The position numbers were made by a program, and so were the translations under genes. This document shows, one piece after another, positions 9,670 to 19,000 of a DNA stretch of 64,000 nucleotides; within the stretch, counting starts at the first letter, position 1, and each line of letters begins with the position of its first letter. The stretch is from Pseudomonas sp. PDM04 (GTDB taxonomy: Bacteria > Pseudomonadota > Gammaproteobacteria > Pseudomonadales > Pseudomonadaceae): the NCBI RefSeq assembly GCF_014851765.1, contig NZ_JACVAI010000009.1:186001-250000 (forward strand). Direction: 5' to 3'. Under the pieces are notes generated by a model. It saw nothing but the letters and a program-made list of their open reading frames with translations, ran no database searches and was not told where the DNA came from.

Positions 9670-10077
9670 ATGAGTTCTGCCTTGCACGAGCAGCCGTACC
9701 TCGACAGCTGGCGCTGGATGAGTCGCCAGATCCGTTGCGCGCTGGACCCCAATGAGCCGCGCCTGATCGAACACTACCTCGCCGAAGGCCGCTATCTGGC
9801 GTGTTGCACGGCCACTTCACCCTGGACCATCGCCGAAACCACGTTCCGTCTGCTGCTCGACACCGCCGCCGATGTCGCGCTGCCGTGGCACTGGCGGACA
9901 TTCTGCCTGGACCAGGCGTGGCGCCCGTTGCGCGATCTCGAACGCCTGTCGCTGTGCAAGTGCCGGCTCAAGCGCTGGCAGAGCTACACCTGGCAACTGG
10001 CGACCTGCGAGTTGCAACCCTCGATTCCCCTCATAGAACTGGTGCAAGGATTTTCAGATGAACAAGACTCGTATTGA
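9670..10077 (+). CDS. fagA: FagA, Fur-associated small protein
   Basis: A 135-residue protein recognised as FagA by its position at the head of the fumC-orfX-sodA operon and by its composition: rich in Trp and Cys (CCTATSPWT, LCKCRLKRWQSYTWQ) with no signal peptide. Its molecular function is unknown. It begins 9 bases after the second Fur box and overlaps the fumC start by 20 bases, so translation is probably coupled. The cysteines at LACC and LCKC could bind iron or another metal, but that is only a suggestion. Confidence 0.85.
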   Translation: MSSALHEQPYLDSWRWMSRQIRCALDPNEPRLIEHYLAEGRYLACCTATSPWTIAETTFRLLLDTAADVALPWHWRTFCLDQAWRPLRDLERLSLCKCRLKRWQSYTWQLATCELQPSIPLIELVQGFSDEQDSY

Positions 10078-11434
10078 GCGCGACAGCATGGGCGAACTTC
10101 AGGTCCCGGTGGATGCGCTCTACGGCGCCCAAACCCAACGTGCAGTGGATAACTTCCCGATCAGCGGCAGACCGATGCCGGTGCAGTTCATCCGGGCCTT
10201 GATCCTGGCCAAGGCCGCCGCCGCCAGGGCCAACATCGAACTCGAGCAGATCAGCGAGGCCCAGGGCCGAGCCATCGTCGACGTCGCGCTGGAGCTGCTC
10301 AAGGGCGATTTCATGCAGCACTTCCCGGTGGATATCTTCCAGACCGGTTCCGGCACCAGTTCCAACATGAACGCCAACGAAGTGCTCGCGACGCTCGCCA
10401 GCCGTCGGCTCGGCGAGCCGGTGAACCCCAACGATCACGTCAATTGCGGCCAGAGCAGCAACGACATCATCCCGACCACCATCCATGTCAGCGCAACGCT
10501 GGCGTTGCATGAGCAACTGCTGCCGGCGTTGACGCGCCTGGTCCAGGTGATCGAGCGCAAGGCCGAAGAGGTTCATCACCATGTCAAAACCGGTCGCACC
10601 CACCTGATGGACGCGATGCCGGTGCGCATGAGCCAGGTGCTCAACGGTTGGGCGCAACAGCTGAAGGCCAATATCGGCCACCTGCAAGGGTTGCTGCCGA
10701 GCCTGCAATCCCTGGCGCAAGGCGGCACGGCGGTGGGGACCGGGATCAATGCGCATCCACAGTTTGCCGCGCGTTTCAGCGAGGAACTGACGCGCCTGAC
10801 CCAGGTGCCGTTCCAGCCGGGGACCAACCTGTTCGCCCTGATCGGCTCCCAGGACACGGCGGTGGCGCTCTCCGGGCAGTTGAAAACCACGGCGGTCTCG
10901 CTGATGAAGATCGCCAATGACTTGCGCTGGATGAACTCCGGACCGCTGGCTGGCCTGGGGGAAATCGAACTCGAAGCGTTGCAGCCGGGCTCGTCGATCA
11001 TGCCGGGCAAGGTCAACCCGGTCATCCCGGAAGCGACGGCCATGGTCGCCGCCCAGGTCATCGGCAACGACACGGTGATCGCCATCGCCGGTCAGTCGGG
11101 CAATTTCGAACTGAACGTCATGCTGCCGATCATCGCCCAGAACCTGCTGAGCAGCATCGAACTGCTGGCCAACGCCAGCCATCTGCTGGGTGAAAAGGCC
11201 ATCGCCAGCTTCAAGGTCAACGAGTCCAGGCTCAAGGAAGCGCTGTCGCGCAACCCGATTCTGGTGACCGCGCTCAACCCGATCATTGGTTACCAGAAAG
11301 CCGCCGAGATCGCCAAGAAAGCCTACCAGCAGGGGCGACCGGTCATCGATGTCGCGCTGGAACACACCGATCTGTCACGCAGTCAGCTGGAAGAACTGCT
11401 CAACCCGGAAAAACTCACCGCCGGCGGCGTGTAA
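10058..11434 (+). CDS. fumC: Class II fumarase (iron-independent)
   Basis: A 458-residue class II fumarate hydratase interconverting fumarate and malate in the TCA cycle without an Fe-S cluster. Visible motifs are GSGTSSNMNANEV, GQSSNDIIPT, the TGRTHLMDA block and the superfamily signature GSSIMPGKVNP near residue 312. The ribosome site is AAGGA at 10046-10050. Its place behind Fur boxes with Mn-SOD makes sense: under iron starvation the cell replaces Fe-S fumarase by this iron-free enzyme. Confidence 0.97.
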   Translation: MNKTRIERDSMGELQVPVDALYGAQTQRAVDNFPISGRPMPVQFIRALILAKAAAARANIELEQISEAQGRAIVDVALELLKGDFMQHFPVDIFQTGSGTSSNMNANEVLATLASRRLGEPVNPNDHVNCGQSSNDIIPTTIHVSATLALHEQLLPALTRLVQVIERKAEEVHHHVKTGRTHLMDAMPVRMSQVLNGWAQQLKANIGHLQGLLPSLQSLAQGGTAVGTGINAHPQFAARFSEELTRLTQVPFQPGTNLFALIGSQDTAVALSGQLKTTAVSLMKIANDLRWMNSGPLAGLGEIELEALQPGSSIMPGKVNPVIPEATAMVAAQVIGNDTVIAIAGQSGNFELNVMLPIIAQNLLSSIELLANASHLLGEKAIASFKVNESRLKEALSRNPILVTALNPIIGYQKAAEIAKKAYQQGRPVIDVALEHTDLSRSQLEELLNPEKLTAGGV

Positions 11435-11461
11435 TCGCCACCACCGCTTTGGAGGCTCACC

Positions 11462-11893
11462 ATGGAACACTGGAAACGCACAATCGAACGGGCAAACCGC
11501 TGTTTCATGCTGGGCGAACTGGTGGATGCCCGCGAGGCCTACCTGCAGGCGCTCGCCTTGGCCCAGGTGTTGTTCGAGCGCTGGCGCGATGCCGATGAAG
11601 CGGTGGCGGCCTGCGTGATCTCCCACCACAACCTCGCGGACCTGCACTTGCGCTTGAATCAGCCGGAGGAGAGCGCCGAGTACCTGTGTGCCATCCACCA
11701 GCGCCTGCTCAAGACCCTCCAGGATCCTCGAGTGGCACCGGCGCTGCGGGAAGCCGCGTTGCGCCAGAGCAGCAAAACCTATGTCGAACTGCTGAACTTC
11801 ATCAGCGAACACGGCGAATACCCGCGCACCCATCGTTTGCTGCACATCGATACGGCGTCGCCCCCTGCGCCTCACCATCACGGAGTTCATTGA
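11462..11893 (+). CDS. OrfX, conserved helical protein of the fagA operon
   Basis: A 143-residue helical protein without signal peptide, between fumC and sodA as in the P. aeruginosa operon, where it is called OrfX. Residues 1-75 (RANRCFMLGELVDAREAYLQ and following, with SHHNLADLHLRL) look like two TPR-type helical pairs. The C-terminus is His-rich (PPAPHHHGVH) and might bind metal. A good GGAGG ribosome site precedes ATG 11462, and sodA starts one base after its stop codon. The function is unknown. Confidence 0.8.
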   Translation: MEHWKRTIERANRCFMLGELVDAREAYLQALALAQVLFERWRDADEAVAACVISHHNLADLHLRLNQPEESAEYLCAIHQRLLKTLQDPRVAPALREAALRQSSKTYVELLNFISEHGEYPRTHRLLHIDTASPPAPHHHGVH

Positions 11894-11894
11894 A

Positions 11895-12506
11895 ATGGCT
11901 TTTAGCTTGCCTGCCTTGCCGTACGCCTACGATGCCCTGGAACCGCACATCGATGCGCAGACCATGGAAATCCACTACACCAAGCACCACCAGACCTACA
12001 TCAACAACCTCAACGCCGCCGTCGAGGGCACCGAGTTCGCCGAGTGGCCGGTGGAAAAACTGGTGGCGGCCGTCCAGCAGTTGCCGGAAAAGCTGCGGGC
12101 TGCGGTGATCAACCAGGGCGGTGGCCATGCCAACCATTCGCTGTTCTGGGCAGTCATGGTGCCCAACGGTGGCGGTCAGCCGGACGGCGCGCTGGCCCAG
12201 GCAATCGACGCGCAGTTGGGCGGTCTCGAACCTTTCAAGGAGGCGTTCACCAAGGCCGCCCTGACCCGCTTCGGCAGCGGCTGGGCCTGGTTGAGCGTGA
12301 CCCCGCAAAAGACCCTGGTGGTTGAAAGCAGCGGCAACCAGGACAGTCCGTTGATGAACGGCAACACGCCGATCCTCGGCCTGGATGTCTGGGAGCACGC
12401 TTATTACCTGCAATATCAGAACCGCCGCCCGGAATACATCAACGCTTTCTACAATGTCATCAACTGGCCTGAAGTCGCTGCGCGCTATCAGGCTGCAATG
12501 GCCTGA
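11895..12506 (+). CDS. sodA: Manganese superoxide dismutase
   Basis: A 203-residue Fe/Mn-family superoxide dismutase that disproportionates superoxide in the cytoplasm. The four metal ligands are H27 (HYTKHH), H81 (GGHANHSLFW), D164 and H168 (DVWEHAYY). Gln149 in SSGNQDSPL is the second-sphere residue typical of Mn-type rather than Fe-type enzymes. This agrees with its place in an iron-starvation operon, where the Mn enzyme replaces Fe-SOD. It begins one base after orfX, implying coupled translation. Confidence 0.97.
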   Translation: MAFSLPALPYAYDALEPHIDAQTMEIHYTKHHQTYINNLNAAVEGTEFAEWPVEKLVAAVQQLPEKLRAAVINQGGGHANHSLFWAVMVPNGGGQPDGALAQAIDAQLGGLEPFKEAFTKAALTRFGSGWAWLSVTPQKTLVVESSGNQDSPLMNGNTPILGLDVWEHAYYLQYQNRRPEYINAFYNVINWPEVAARYQAAMA

Positions 12507-12536
12507 GGCTTTTATCAAAAGGATCCAGGGCTGACT

Positions 12537-13430
12537 ATGGGCACTGAAACACTGGCGATCGGAAGTGGGCGTATGTTTCGTTACGCGTTGGGATCGCTGT
12601 TGCTGCTGGCGGGCATGAGCTTGCTGGTCGCCCAGGGCCTGGCGTGGCTGGGCCTTGAGCCGAAATTGCTGCGTGCGTTGCAGGGCGGTGCGATCTGCGC
12701 CCTGGGGACGGCACTCGGGGCGGTTCCGGTGCTGGTGGTCCGGCGCATGCCCCAGGCGCTCAGCGATACACTGCTCGGCTTCGGTGCCGGAGTGATGCTC
12801 GCGGCGACGGCGTTTTCGCTGATCGTCCCCGGTATTGCGGCGGCAGAAAACCTCGGGCTGACGCCTTGGGCGGCCAGCGGTCTGATCTGTTTCGGCATCA
12901 TGCTCGGCGCGTTCGGCTTGTTTCTGGTGGATCTCAAGCTGTCCGGGGCCTCTCCCGAGATGCTCGTCGGCACCCCGGAGCGACCGGTCATTCCGCCACG
13001 GATCTGGTTATTCGTGTTTGCCATCATTGCCCACAACATTCCCGAAGGTATGGCTGTGGGAGTGTCGGCGGGTGGCGGCATGCCCGACGCCGACAGCCTG
13101 GCCATGGGGATCGCGCTGCAGGATGTGCCGGAAGGTCTGGTGATCGCCCTGGTGTTGGCCGGAGCAGGAATGTCGCGGGGCAAGGCGTTCCTGATCGGTG
13201 CGGCGTCAGGGCTGGTCGAGCCGGTTTTTGCGCTGTTGTGCGCCTGGCTGGTCAGCCTGGCCGAATTGCTCTTGCCTTTGGGGCTGGCGCTGGCGGCCGG
13301 GGCCATGTTGCTGGTGGTCACCCATGAGGTCATCCCCGAGTCGCGCCGCCATGGTCACGACAAGCTGGCCAGTCTCGGGTTGCTGATCGGGTTTTGCCTG
13401 ATGATGGTGATGGATACGGCGCTGGCGTGA
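12537..13430 (+). CDS. ZIP-family divalent metal transporter
   Basis: A 297-residue inner-membrane protein with about eight hydrophobic segments and the ZIP metal-site motif HNIPEGMAVGVS in the fourth, followed by LQDVPEGLVIAL in the fifth, where ZIP proteins usually have an HN or QN-PEG motif. It should import Zn2+, Mn2+ or Fe2+. It begins 30 bases after sodA with no terminator between, so it may be read from the Fur-controlled promoter; manganese supply for SodA would then be a natural job. That assignment is inference. Confidence 0.85.
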   Translation: MGTETLAIGSGRMFRYALGSLLLLAGMSLLVAQGLAWLGLEPKLLRALQGGAICALGTALGAVPVLVVRRMPQALSDTLLGFGAGVMLAATAFSLIVPGIAAAENLGLTPWAASGLICFGIMLGAFGLFLVDLKLSGASPEMLVGTPERPVIPPRIWLFVFAIIAHNIPEGMAVGVSAGGGMPDADSLAMGIALQDVPEGLVIALVLAGAGMSRGKAFLIGAASGLVEPVFALLCAWLVSLAELLLPLGLALAAGAMLLVVTHEVIPESRRHGHDKLASLGLLIGFCLMMVMDTALA

Positions 13431-13442
13431 CACGGACGATGC

Positions 13443-13464
13443 AGCAGCCGGGTGCCCGGCTGCT
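13443..13464. terminator. Perfect 10-bp hairpin between convergent ZIP gene and ptsO
   Basis: AGCAGCCGGG at 13443-13452 and its exact complement at 13455-13464 flank a TG loop in the 46-bp gap between two convergent genes. No T-run follows, so this is a probable but non-canonical transcript end. Confidence 0.55.
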
Positions 13465-13476
13465 ACGGGACGGACT

Positions 13477-13749
13477 TCATTCGCCTTCGTCGAAGTAGTT
13501 GTTGATCAACGCCACCAGCGCGTCCAGCGCTTCCTGTTCCTGCTCGCCTTCCGTGCTCAGATGGATTTTGGTGCCTTTGCCGGCGGCGAGCATCATCATG
13601 GCCATGATGCTTTTGCCGTCGACCATCGAGGTCGGTGTGCGTCCGGCCCTGATCTGGCAAGGGAATTGACCGGCTACGCCGACGAATTTGGCGGAAGCAC
13701 GGGCATGCAAGCCCAGCTTGTTGATGATTTCGATTTCCAGAGCAGGCAT
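13477..13749 (-). CDS. ptsO: NPr, phosphocarrier of the nitrogen PTS
   Basis: A 90-residue HPr-like protein that relays phosphate from PtsP (EI-Ntr) to PtsN (EIIA-Ntr). The phosphorylated histidine is H15 in KLGLHARAS, and the SxMxMMMLAAGKG segment around residue 48 is the usual regulatory-serine region. It is the last gene of the rpoN-hpf-ptsN-rapZ-ptsO run on the minus strand, 15 bases after rapZ. The phosphorylation state of the relay tunes nitrogen, potassium and carbon-storage metabolism. Confidence 0.95.
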   Translation of the reverse strand: MPALEIEIINKLGLHARASAKFVGVAGQFPCQIRAGRTPTSMVDGKSIMAMMMLAAGKGTKIHLSTEGEQEQEALDALVALINNYFDEGE

Positions 13750-13764
13750 CGCGATGTGAATCCT

Positions 13765-14622
13765 TTAGCTGAGGTCGCGGTGGCGGACCTGGACGTTCTT
13801 CAGGGATTTTTGCAGGACCTGGCCCAGACGTTCGGTCAGGTAGACGGAGCGGTGATGCCCGCCCGTGCAGCCAATGGCAATGGTGACATAAGCGCGGTTG
13901 CTGGCGGCGAAGCGGGGCAGCCATTTGAGCAGGTACGTGGAAATGTCCTGGAACATCTCCTCGACGTCCGGCTGTGCCGCCAGGTATTCGGCCACCGGTT
14001 GATCAAGCCCGGACTGCTCGCGCAGTTCCGGCTTCCAGTAAGGGTTCGGCAGGCAACGTACGTCGAACACCAGGTCGGCATCCACCGGCATGCCGCGCTT
14101 GAATCCAAACGACTCCACCAGGAACGCCGTTCCGGGTTCCGGCTGGTTCAACAGGCGCAGCTTGATGGTATCGCGCAACTGATACAGGTTCAGATTGGTG
14201 GTGTTGACCTTGAGGTCGGCGAGGTCGGCAATCGGCCCCAGCAGGGCGGCCTCATCCTCGATCGCCTCGGCCAGGGAGCGGTTGGCGCTGCTCAGCGGGT
14301 GACGCCGACGAGTTTCCGAGAAGCGCTTGAGCAACGTCTCTTCATCGGCATCCAGATACAGGACATCGCACTGGATATGCCGGCTGCGGACTTCCTCGAG
14401 CAGTTCGGGGAAACGGCTGAGATGGCTTGGCAGGTTGCGTGCGTCAATGGAGACGGCGACCAGCGGTTGCGTCAGTTCAGTATGGATCAGCGCGCGTTCG
14501 GCCAGTTCCGGCAACAACCCCGCCGGGAGGTTGTCGATGCAGTAGTAACCGTTGTCCTCGAGCACGTCGAGCGCGGTACTTTTACCTGAGCCGGAACGGC
14601 CACTGACGATGATCAAGCGCAT
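13765..14622 (-). CDS. rapZ: RapZ-type nucleotide-binding adapter
   Basis: A 285-residue P-loop protein (YvcJ/RapZ family). The Walker A motif GRSGSGKST is at residues 8-16, followed by YYCIDNLPAGLLPEL, and the C-terminal half carries the RAYVTIAIGCTGGHHRSVYLTERL block. In E. coli RapZ controls glucosamine-6-phosphate synthase through decay of the GlmZ sRNA. Pseudomonas lacks a well-known GlmZ, so the target here is open. It starts two bases after ptsN ends and ptsO follows. Confidence 0.93.
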   Translation of the reverse strand: MRLIIVSGRSGSGKSTALDVLEDNGYYCIDNLPAGLLPELAERALIHTELTQPLVAVSIDARNLPSHLSRFPELLEEVRSRHIQCDVLYLDADEETLLKRFSETRRRHPLSSANRSLAEAIEDEAALLGPIADLADLKVNTTNLNLYQLRDTIKLRLLNQPEPGTAFLVESFGFKRGMPVDADLVFDVRCLPNPYWKPELREQSGLDQPVAEYLAAQPDVEEMFQDISTYLLKWLPRFAASNRAYVTIAIGCTGGHHRSVYLTERLGQVLQKSLKNVQVRHRDLS

Positions 14623-14624
14623 GA

Positions 14625-15089
14625 TTAGTGCCCGTTCTGCTCGTCCAGGACAACCTGATACAAGGCTTCATTGCTCGAAGCGCTGCGCAGGCGATCACGG
14701 ACTTCCTTGCGATCGAGCATGCTGGCGATCTGACGGAGCAATTCAAGGTGCGCATCGGTAGCGGCTTGCGGGACCAGCAGAACGAACAGCAGGTCGACCG
14801 GAGCGCCGTCGATGGCGTCAAAATCGATGGGTGCATCCAGGTGCATCAAGGCACTGACGGGAGAGATACAGCCTTTGAGCCGACAGTGGGGAATGGCGAT
14901 GCCGTTGCCAAAACCGGTCGAACCGAGTTTTTCACGGGCTATCAGGGCCTCGAAAACATCTTGCATCTCCAGATCGGGGACTTCCCGGGCGATCAGGTTG
15001 GCAATTTGCTCGAGGGCTTTCTTTTTACTGCCTCCCGGCACGTTCACCAGGGAACGGCCGGGGGTCAGGATGCTTTCAAGTCGGATCAT
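14625..15089 (-). CDS. ptsN: EIIA-Ntr, nitrogen PTS regulator
   Basis: A 154-residue EIIA-fructose-like domain that accepts phosphate from NPr on the histidine in GIAIPHCRL (about residue 68). It has no transport partner and works by protein-protein contacts (potassium transport, sensor kinases, pyruvate dehydrogenase in P. putida). LLVPQAATDAHLELL is the typical conserved block. It lies 12 bases downstream of hpf and 2 upstream of rapZ in the rpoN gene cluster. Confidence 0.95.
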   Translation of the reverse strand: MIRLESILTPGRSLVNVPGGSKKKALEQIANLIAREVPDLEMQDVFEALIAREKLGSTGFGNGIAIPHCRLKGCISPVSALMHLDAPIDFDAIDGAPVDLLFVLLVPQAATDAHLELLRQIASMLDRKEVRDRLRSASSNEALYQVVLDEQNGH

Positions 15090-15101
15090 GGGTTGGGGGT
15101 G

Positions 15102-15410
15102 TTAACGACCGGTTGCGCCCTGGAGGAGGCTCTGGGTCTTTTCCTTATGCTTTTTGAGTTGTTTATCCAGCTTGTCGGTCAATGCGTCGATCGCTGCGTA
15201 CATATCGGTATGTTCCGCGTTGGCGACGACTTCATTGCCGGGAATATGCAGCGTGGCTTCGATTTTCTGCTTCAGCTTCTCGACCGTCATCGTGACCTGC
15301 ACGTTGGTGATCTTGTCGAAATGCCGCTCCAGTCGTTGGAGTTTTTCGCCGATGTAGGTGCGAAGAGGTTCGGTCACTTCCAGTTGGTGTCCACTGATAT
15401 TGACTTGCAT
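15102..15410 (-). CDS. hpf: Ribosome hibernation-promoting factor (short HPF)
   Basis: A 102-residue HPF/YfiA-family protein beginning MQVNISGHQLEVT, with the family pattern LRTYIGEKLQRLERHF and the basic C-terminal KLDKQLKKHKEK. Short HPF binds the 30S decoding centre and promotes 100S dimers in stationary phase. ATG 15410 has a strong GAAGGAGAAG ribosome site; an upstream frame extension lacks homology. In Pseudomonas it is encoded right after rpoN, as here (74-bp gap). Confidence 0.94.
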   Translation of the reverse strand: MQVNISGHQLEVTEPLRTYIGEKLQRLERHFDKITNVQVTMTVEKLKQKIEATLHIPGNEVVANAEHTDMYAAIDALTDKLDKQLKKHKEKTQSLLQGATGR

Positions 15411-15484
15411 ACAGCTTCTCCTTCGTTGCCAGTGCATAAAGCGGTAGATCCGATGATCTACCACTGGAACGCTGTGGCGTGGCC

Positions 15485-16978
15485 CTACATCAACCGCTTG
15501 CGTTCGCTCGAAGGCGCGATCCCGAGGGATTCGCGGTACTTGGCGACGGTGCGGCGAGCCACCTGAATGCCTTGTGCCTCCAGTAAACCAGCGATCTTGC
15601 TGTCACTCAACGGCTTTTTCTGATTTTCCGCGGCAACCAGTTTTTTGATGATTGCGCGAATCGCCGTGGACGAGCATTCGCCGCCTTCGGAGGTGCTGAC
15701 ATGGCTGGAGAAAAAGTATTTCAGCTCATATATGCCCCGGGGGGTATGCATGAATTTCTGCGTGGTCACCCGGGAAATCGTCGATTCGTGCATGCCCACC
15801 GCTTCGGCGATGTCATGCAGGACCAGCGGTTTCATGGCTTCGTCGCCGTATTCCAGAAAACCGCGCTGATGTTCGACGATCTGGGTGGCCACTTTCATCA
15901 GCGTTTCGTTGCGGCTTTGCAGGCTCTTGATGAACCAGCGAGCCTCCTGCAACTGATTGCGCATGAAGGTGTTGTCGGCGCTGGTGTCGGCGCGGCGCAC
16001 GAAACCGGCGTATTGGGCGTTGACCCGCAGCCGTGGCACCGACTCCTGATTCAGTTCCACCAGCCAGCGCTCGTTGTCCTTGCGCACGATCACGTCGGGA
16101 ACGACGTATTCGGCTTCACTGGACTCGATCTGCGAGCCCGGGCGCGGATTGAGGCTCTGGACCAGTTCGATCACCTGGCGCAGCTCGTCTTCCTTGAGTT
16201 TCATGCGGCGCATCAGCTGGCTGTAGTCGCGACTGCCGAGCAGGTCGATGTAGTCGCTGACCAGGCGCTTGGCTTCGGCCAGCCAAGGGGTCTTGGCGGG
16301 CAACTGACGCAATTGCAGCAGCAGGCATTCGCCGAGATTGCGGGCGGCGATGCCGGCCGGTTCGAATTGCTGGATGCGGTGCAGGACGGCTTCGATTTCG
16401 TCCAGTTCGATGTCCAGTTCCGGATCGAAGGCTTCGAGGATTTCTTCGAGGGTTTCGTCCAGGTAACCCTGGTTGTTGATGCAATCGATCAGGGTGACGG
16501 CAATCAGACGGTCGGTGTCGGACATCGGCGCCAGGTTCAGTTGCCACAGCAGGTGGCTTTGCAGGCTTTCACCGGCCGAGGTGCGGGTGGTGAAATCCCA
16601 CTCGTCGTCATCGTTGCTCGGCAGGCTGCTGGCGCTGGTCTGGTAAACGTCTTCCCAAGCGGTGTCGACGGGCAGTTCATTGGGGATGCGCTCGTTCCAG
16701 TCGCCTTCCTCGAGGTTGTCGACCGTCGGTGTGCTTTCCTGGTAGGAGGGTTCCTGGATTTCGGTGTTGGGCTTGTGTTCGACGTTGTCGGCCATGGGGT
16801 CGGAGTTATCGAAGTCGTCGCCTTCCTCCTGGCGTTCGAGCATCGGATTGGACTCCAGGGCCTCCTGGATTTCCTGTTGCAGGTCCAGGGTCGACAATTG
16901 GAGCAGGCGGATGGCCTGTTGCAGCTGCGGTGTCATCGTCAGCTGCTGGCCCATTCTCAAGACTAGCGATGGTTTCAT
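15485..16978 (-). CDS. rpoN: RNA polymerase sigma-54 factor
   Basis: A 497-residue sigma-54. The N-terminal glutamine-rich activator-contact region begins MKPSLVLRMGQQLTMTPQLQQAIRLLQLS, an acidic linker follows (about residues 45-115), then the core-binding and HTH regions, and the RpoN box ARRTVAKYRE lies near the C-terminus. It reads -24/-12 promoters for nitrogen use, flagella and many catabolic genes. It is separated from lptB by 182 bp that contain its own likely promoter. Confidence 0.98.
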   Translation of the reverse strand: MKPSLVLRMGQQLTMTPQLQQAIRLLQLSTLDLQQEIQEALESNPMLERQEEGDDFDNSDPMADNVEHKPNTEIQEPSYQESTPTVDNLEEGDWNERIPNELPVDTAWEDVYQTSASSLPSNDDDEWDFTTRTSAGESLQSHLLWQLNLAPMSDTDRLIAVTLIDCINNQGYLDETLEEILEAFDPELDIELDEIEAVLHRIQQFEPAGIAARNLGECLLLQLRQLPAKTPWLAEAKRLVSDYIDLLGSRDYSQLMRRMKLKEDELRQVIELVQSLNPRPGSQIESSEAEYVVPDVIVRKDNERWLVELNQESVPRLRVNAQYAGFVRRADTSADNTFMRNQLQEARWFIKSLQSRNETLMKVATQIVEHQRGFLEYGDEAMKPLVLHDIAEAVGMHESTISRVTTQKFMHTPRGIYELKYFFSSHVSTSEGGECSSTAIRAIIKKLVAAENQKKPLSDSKIAGLLEAQGIQVARRTVAKYRESLGIAPSSERKRLM

Positions 16979-17053
16979 GGCAGGGGCTTAACACCTTATT
17001 CCGGCGCGCATGCGCCATCCACTACAGGGCGCCGGAGCGCCAAACATAAGCAA

Positions 17054-17059
17054 ATTATA
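17054..17059 (-). promoter_or_regulatory. Candidate -10 element for rpoN
   Basis: Read on the minus strand, 17059-17054 is a consensus TATAAT about 75 bases before the rpoN start, within an AT-rich stretch (17041-17125) of the lptB-rpoN gap. The matching -35 region is poor. It would give rpoN a promoter independent of the lpt genes. Confidence 0.5.
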
Positions 17060-17160
17060 TGCCCGAAATAACATCGTTTGCCTAGAGCGCTGTAACAATA
17101 AAAAAATCTTGATTTTTCATCGCTACGAGCGCTCGGCCGCCCAGCCCGTGGCCTCAGTGC

Positions 17161-17885
<725 letters not shown>

Positions 17886-17886
<1 letters not shown>

Positions 17887-18434
17887 TACTGGGCCTTTTG
17901 CTCGTCGGTTTTCTTTTTCGGCTGGATCACCATGTCGATCCGCGGGCGCGACTCGGTCACGTTGGTGCCTGTGGCGCGGCCGGCGCTGGCGAGCTTCTTG
18001 TTGGTGTCATAGACGATTTTCTCGCCCTGGGTCACGTTGCCGTCCTTGTCGACGACCTTGGCCCGATCGATCAGTACCACGCGGTCTTGCGTGGCGTGGT
18101 ACTGGATGGTGACGCCCCAGCCTTGCACCGGCTTGGTGTCGCCCGCCGTTTGCAGTTGCTCGAAGTAGGCGAGGTTGCCGACCGAAGTCACCACGTCGAT
18201 GTCACCGTTCGGGGCGCGGGTCATGGTCACCTTGTTGCCGGTGACCTTCATCGAGCCCTGGGTGATGATGACGTCGCCGGTGTAGGTGGCAACGCCATTC
18301 TTGTCGTCCAGCTGGGCGTCGTCGGCCTGAATGCGGATAGGCTGCTGCTGATCGGTCGGCAGAGCCCAGGCGCTCACGCTTCCCAGTGCTGCGCCCAGAC
18401 CGAGCAAAATAGGGAGAGTTTTAACGAGCCTCAT
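17886..18434 (-). CDS. lptA: LPS periplasmic bridge protein LptA
   Basis: A 182-residue periplasmic beta-jellyroll protein that polymerises between LptC and LptD to form the LPS bridge. A signal peptide is clear (MRLVKTLPILLGLGAALG, cleavage after SAWA). The OstA-type repeats YTGDVIITQGSMKVTGNKV and GEKIVYDTNKK are visible. The basic, Lys-rich C-terminus is common in pseudomonads. It overlaps lptC by 14 bases and lptB by 1. Confidence 0.95.
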
Positions 18435-18993
18435 ACTGTCCTCTTACGTTCGATAGCAGGTGTATCCTGCTGTCCTTCAAATACGCTTTCATGCCTACGC
18501 CAGTCGATACGCCACCGGCGCCGTCGATTCTAACGGGTTGCTGGGTCTGCGCATATTGCTGCTGCGGGAACACCGTCATGCGGGTTGAGGTGATGAGGGT
18601 GTCGCGTTTCTTTTCGTCGGTGCGCTTGACGCGCACGTTGTCGATCAGTTCGACCTCGGTACCGCCAGGGTTCACCTCACCGCGGTCGCTGGTGACATGC
18701 CACGGAAAGTCGGTGCCGCGGTACATGTTCAGGTCCGGCTTGGTGACCAGCGTGATGTCGGTGGCTTTGACGTGCTCGGCTTTGTCGGACGTCATTTCGT
18801 ACTGCACGCGTCCGTCTTCGAGGTATTGCAGGGTGTGAGTATTGGTCGCGTACCAGTCGATGGGGCTGTCCTGGGTCTTGGCCGCCGGCTTGTCGAGGAA
18901 GCGTTCCGGGCTGATGTTCCAGTAGCCGACCGCAGCGAAGATCGCTGCGATGCAACCGAACACCAGGACGTTGCGAAATTTCTTGCTCAGCAT
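18421..18993 (-). CDS. lptC: LPS export protein LptC
   Basis: A 190-residue bitopic protein with one N-terminal helix (about residues 7-25, NVLVFGCIAAIFAAVGYW) and a periplasmic LptC fold (DWYATNTHTLQYLEDGRVQYEM). It links LptB2FG to LptA. ATG 18993 begins MLSKKFRN as in the family; an in-frame extension upstream overlaps kdsC and is not supported. It starts 7 bases after kdsC. Confidence 0.94.
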   Translation of the reverse strand: MLSKKFRNVLVFGCIAAIFAAVGYWNISPERFLDKPAAKTQDSPIDWYATNTHTLQYLEDGRVQYEMTSDKAEHVKATDITLVTKPDLNMYRGTDFPWHVTSDRGEVNPGGTEVELIDNVRVKRTDEKKRDTLITSTRMTVFPQQQYAQTQQPVRIDGAGGVSTGVGMKAYLKDSRIHLLSNVRGQYEAR

Positions 18994-19000
18994 AGTTGGC

